64,000 nucleotides of DNA from Verrucomicrobiota bacterium (GTDB lineage: Bacteria; Verrucomicrobiota; Verrucomicrobiia; CAIQCK01): contig JACRJX010000040.1 of assembly GCA_016235595.1 (NCBI GenBank), positions 1 through 64,000 of the forward strand, given 5' to 3'. Within the stretch, counting starts at the first letter, position 1, and each line of letters opens with the position of its first letter. Below, piece after piece: positions 63,904-64,000 of the stretch. The notes beneath the pieces are model-generated. The model ran no database searches, was not told the origin of the DNA, and worked only from the letters and a program-made list of their open reading frames with translations. The translations under genes were made by a program, and so were the position numbers.

Positions 63904-64000
63904 CTATTTTCCATTGCGCTTCACTGGCGCGGGTTCAGGAAGCTTGTCGATGTCGAGACACTTGCGAAGAATCGCCAGCGTGTGCGGTGTCTGGCGGATG
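63904..64000 (-). CDS. Partial gene, C-terminal end only
   Basis: The last 31 codons of a gene that extends past the right edge are seen on the minus strand: IRQTPHTLAILRKCLDIDKL then PEPAPVKRNGK and a TAG stop. The family is not recognisable. It ends 65 bp before the MDR dehydrogenase start and is on the same strand, so they may be co-transcribed. Confidence 0.5.
   Translation of the reverse strand, partial: IRQTPHTLAILRKCLDIDKLPEPAPVKRNGK

Overview
The window looks like an accessory stretch of a GC-rich bacterial chromosome from the Verrucomicrobiota / PVC group. This is an inference from gene style, not from a marker gene. The pointers are a giant secreted repeat protein with the GAQWQVDGGAWQNSG-type segment common in such genomes, two XylR-type AraC regulators, Tat-exported Gfo/Idh/MocA and sugar-isomerase-like enzymes, many secreted glycoside hydrolases with LamG or lectin-like modules, and PQQ, NHL and TolB beta-propellers. 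The only RNA gene found is tRNA-Val(UAC).

Layout. 1-13,219 (-): one open frame running off the left edge encodes a secreted gingipain-like (C25) cysteine peptidase followed by BACON-like and Ig-like modules and about 40 copies of a ~52-residue repeat. 13.4-25.1 kb: secreted hydrolases (TIM-barrel protein, two ceramidase-like paralogues, SGNH hydrolase, metallophosphoesterase), then a convergent Tat-exported oxidoreductase/isomerase pair and an unknown secreted protein. 25.4-35.6 kb (+): a catabolic cluster of XylR regulator, glycyl-radical activase, glycyl radical enzyme, sugar porter, alpha-galactosidase-like enzyme and DUF4091/GH123-like protein. 35.6-36.6 kb: small genes and mobile-element debris. 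36.7-40.7 kb: APC permease, a second XylR regulator, small proteins and the tRNA. 40.9-45.9 kb (-): a tightly packed four-gene operon of Cys-rich secreted proteins (TolB-like, SUMF1, NHL, PhnD-PQQ fusion). 46-62.5 kb (-): a polysaccharide-degradation region (MFS, GH99-like+LamG, GH27, fucosidase-like, PQQ propeller, lectin-like, DUF6259+GH16, beta-helix). 63-64 kb: an MDR dehydrogenase and a partial gene.

How the genes may work together. The right half reads as a glycan-scavenging region: secreted hydrolases cut polysaccharides, MFS carriers import the sugars, and Tat-exported oxidoreductases and isomerases and the glycyl radical enzyme process products. The strongest unexplained signal is a shared promoter architecture before four scattered genes (47334, 51800, 53425, 60775) and, more loosely, a fifth (57622). 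In each, a -10 hexamer lies exactly 7 nt before the ATG with a -35 box 17-18 nt upstream, so these mRNAs should be leaderless. Three of them also share an upstream box near -72, suggesting a regulon with one activator. Other points of interest are the giant peptidase-repeat protein, the four-gene Cys-rich propeller operon, a REPIN-like element inserted in frame inside a hydrolase gene, and dispersed transposon-end repeats, one of which cuts a signal-peptide gene.
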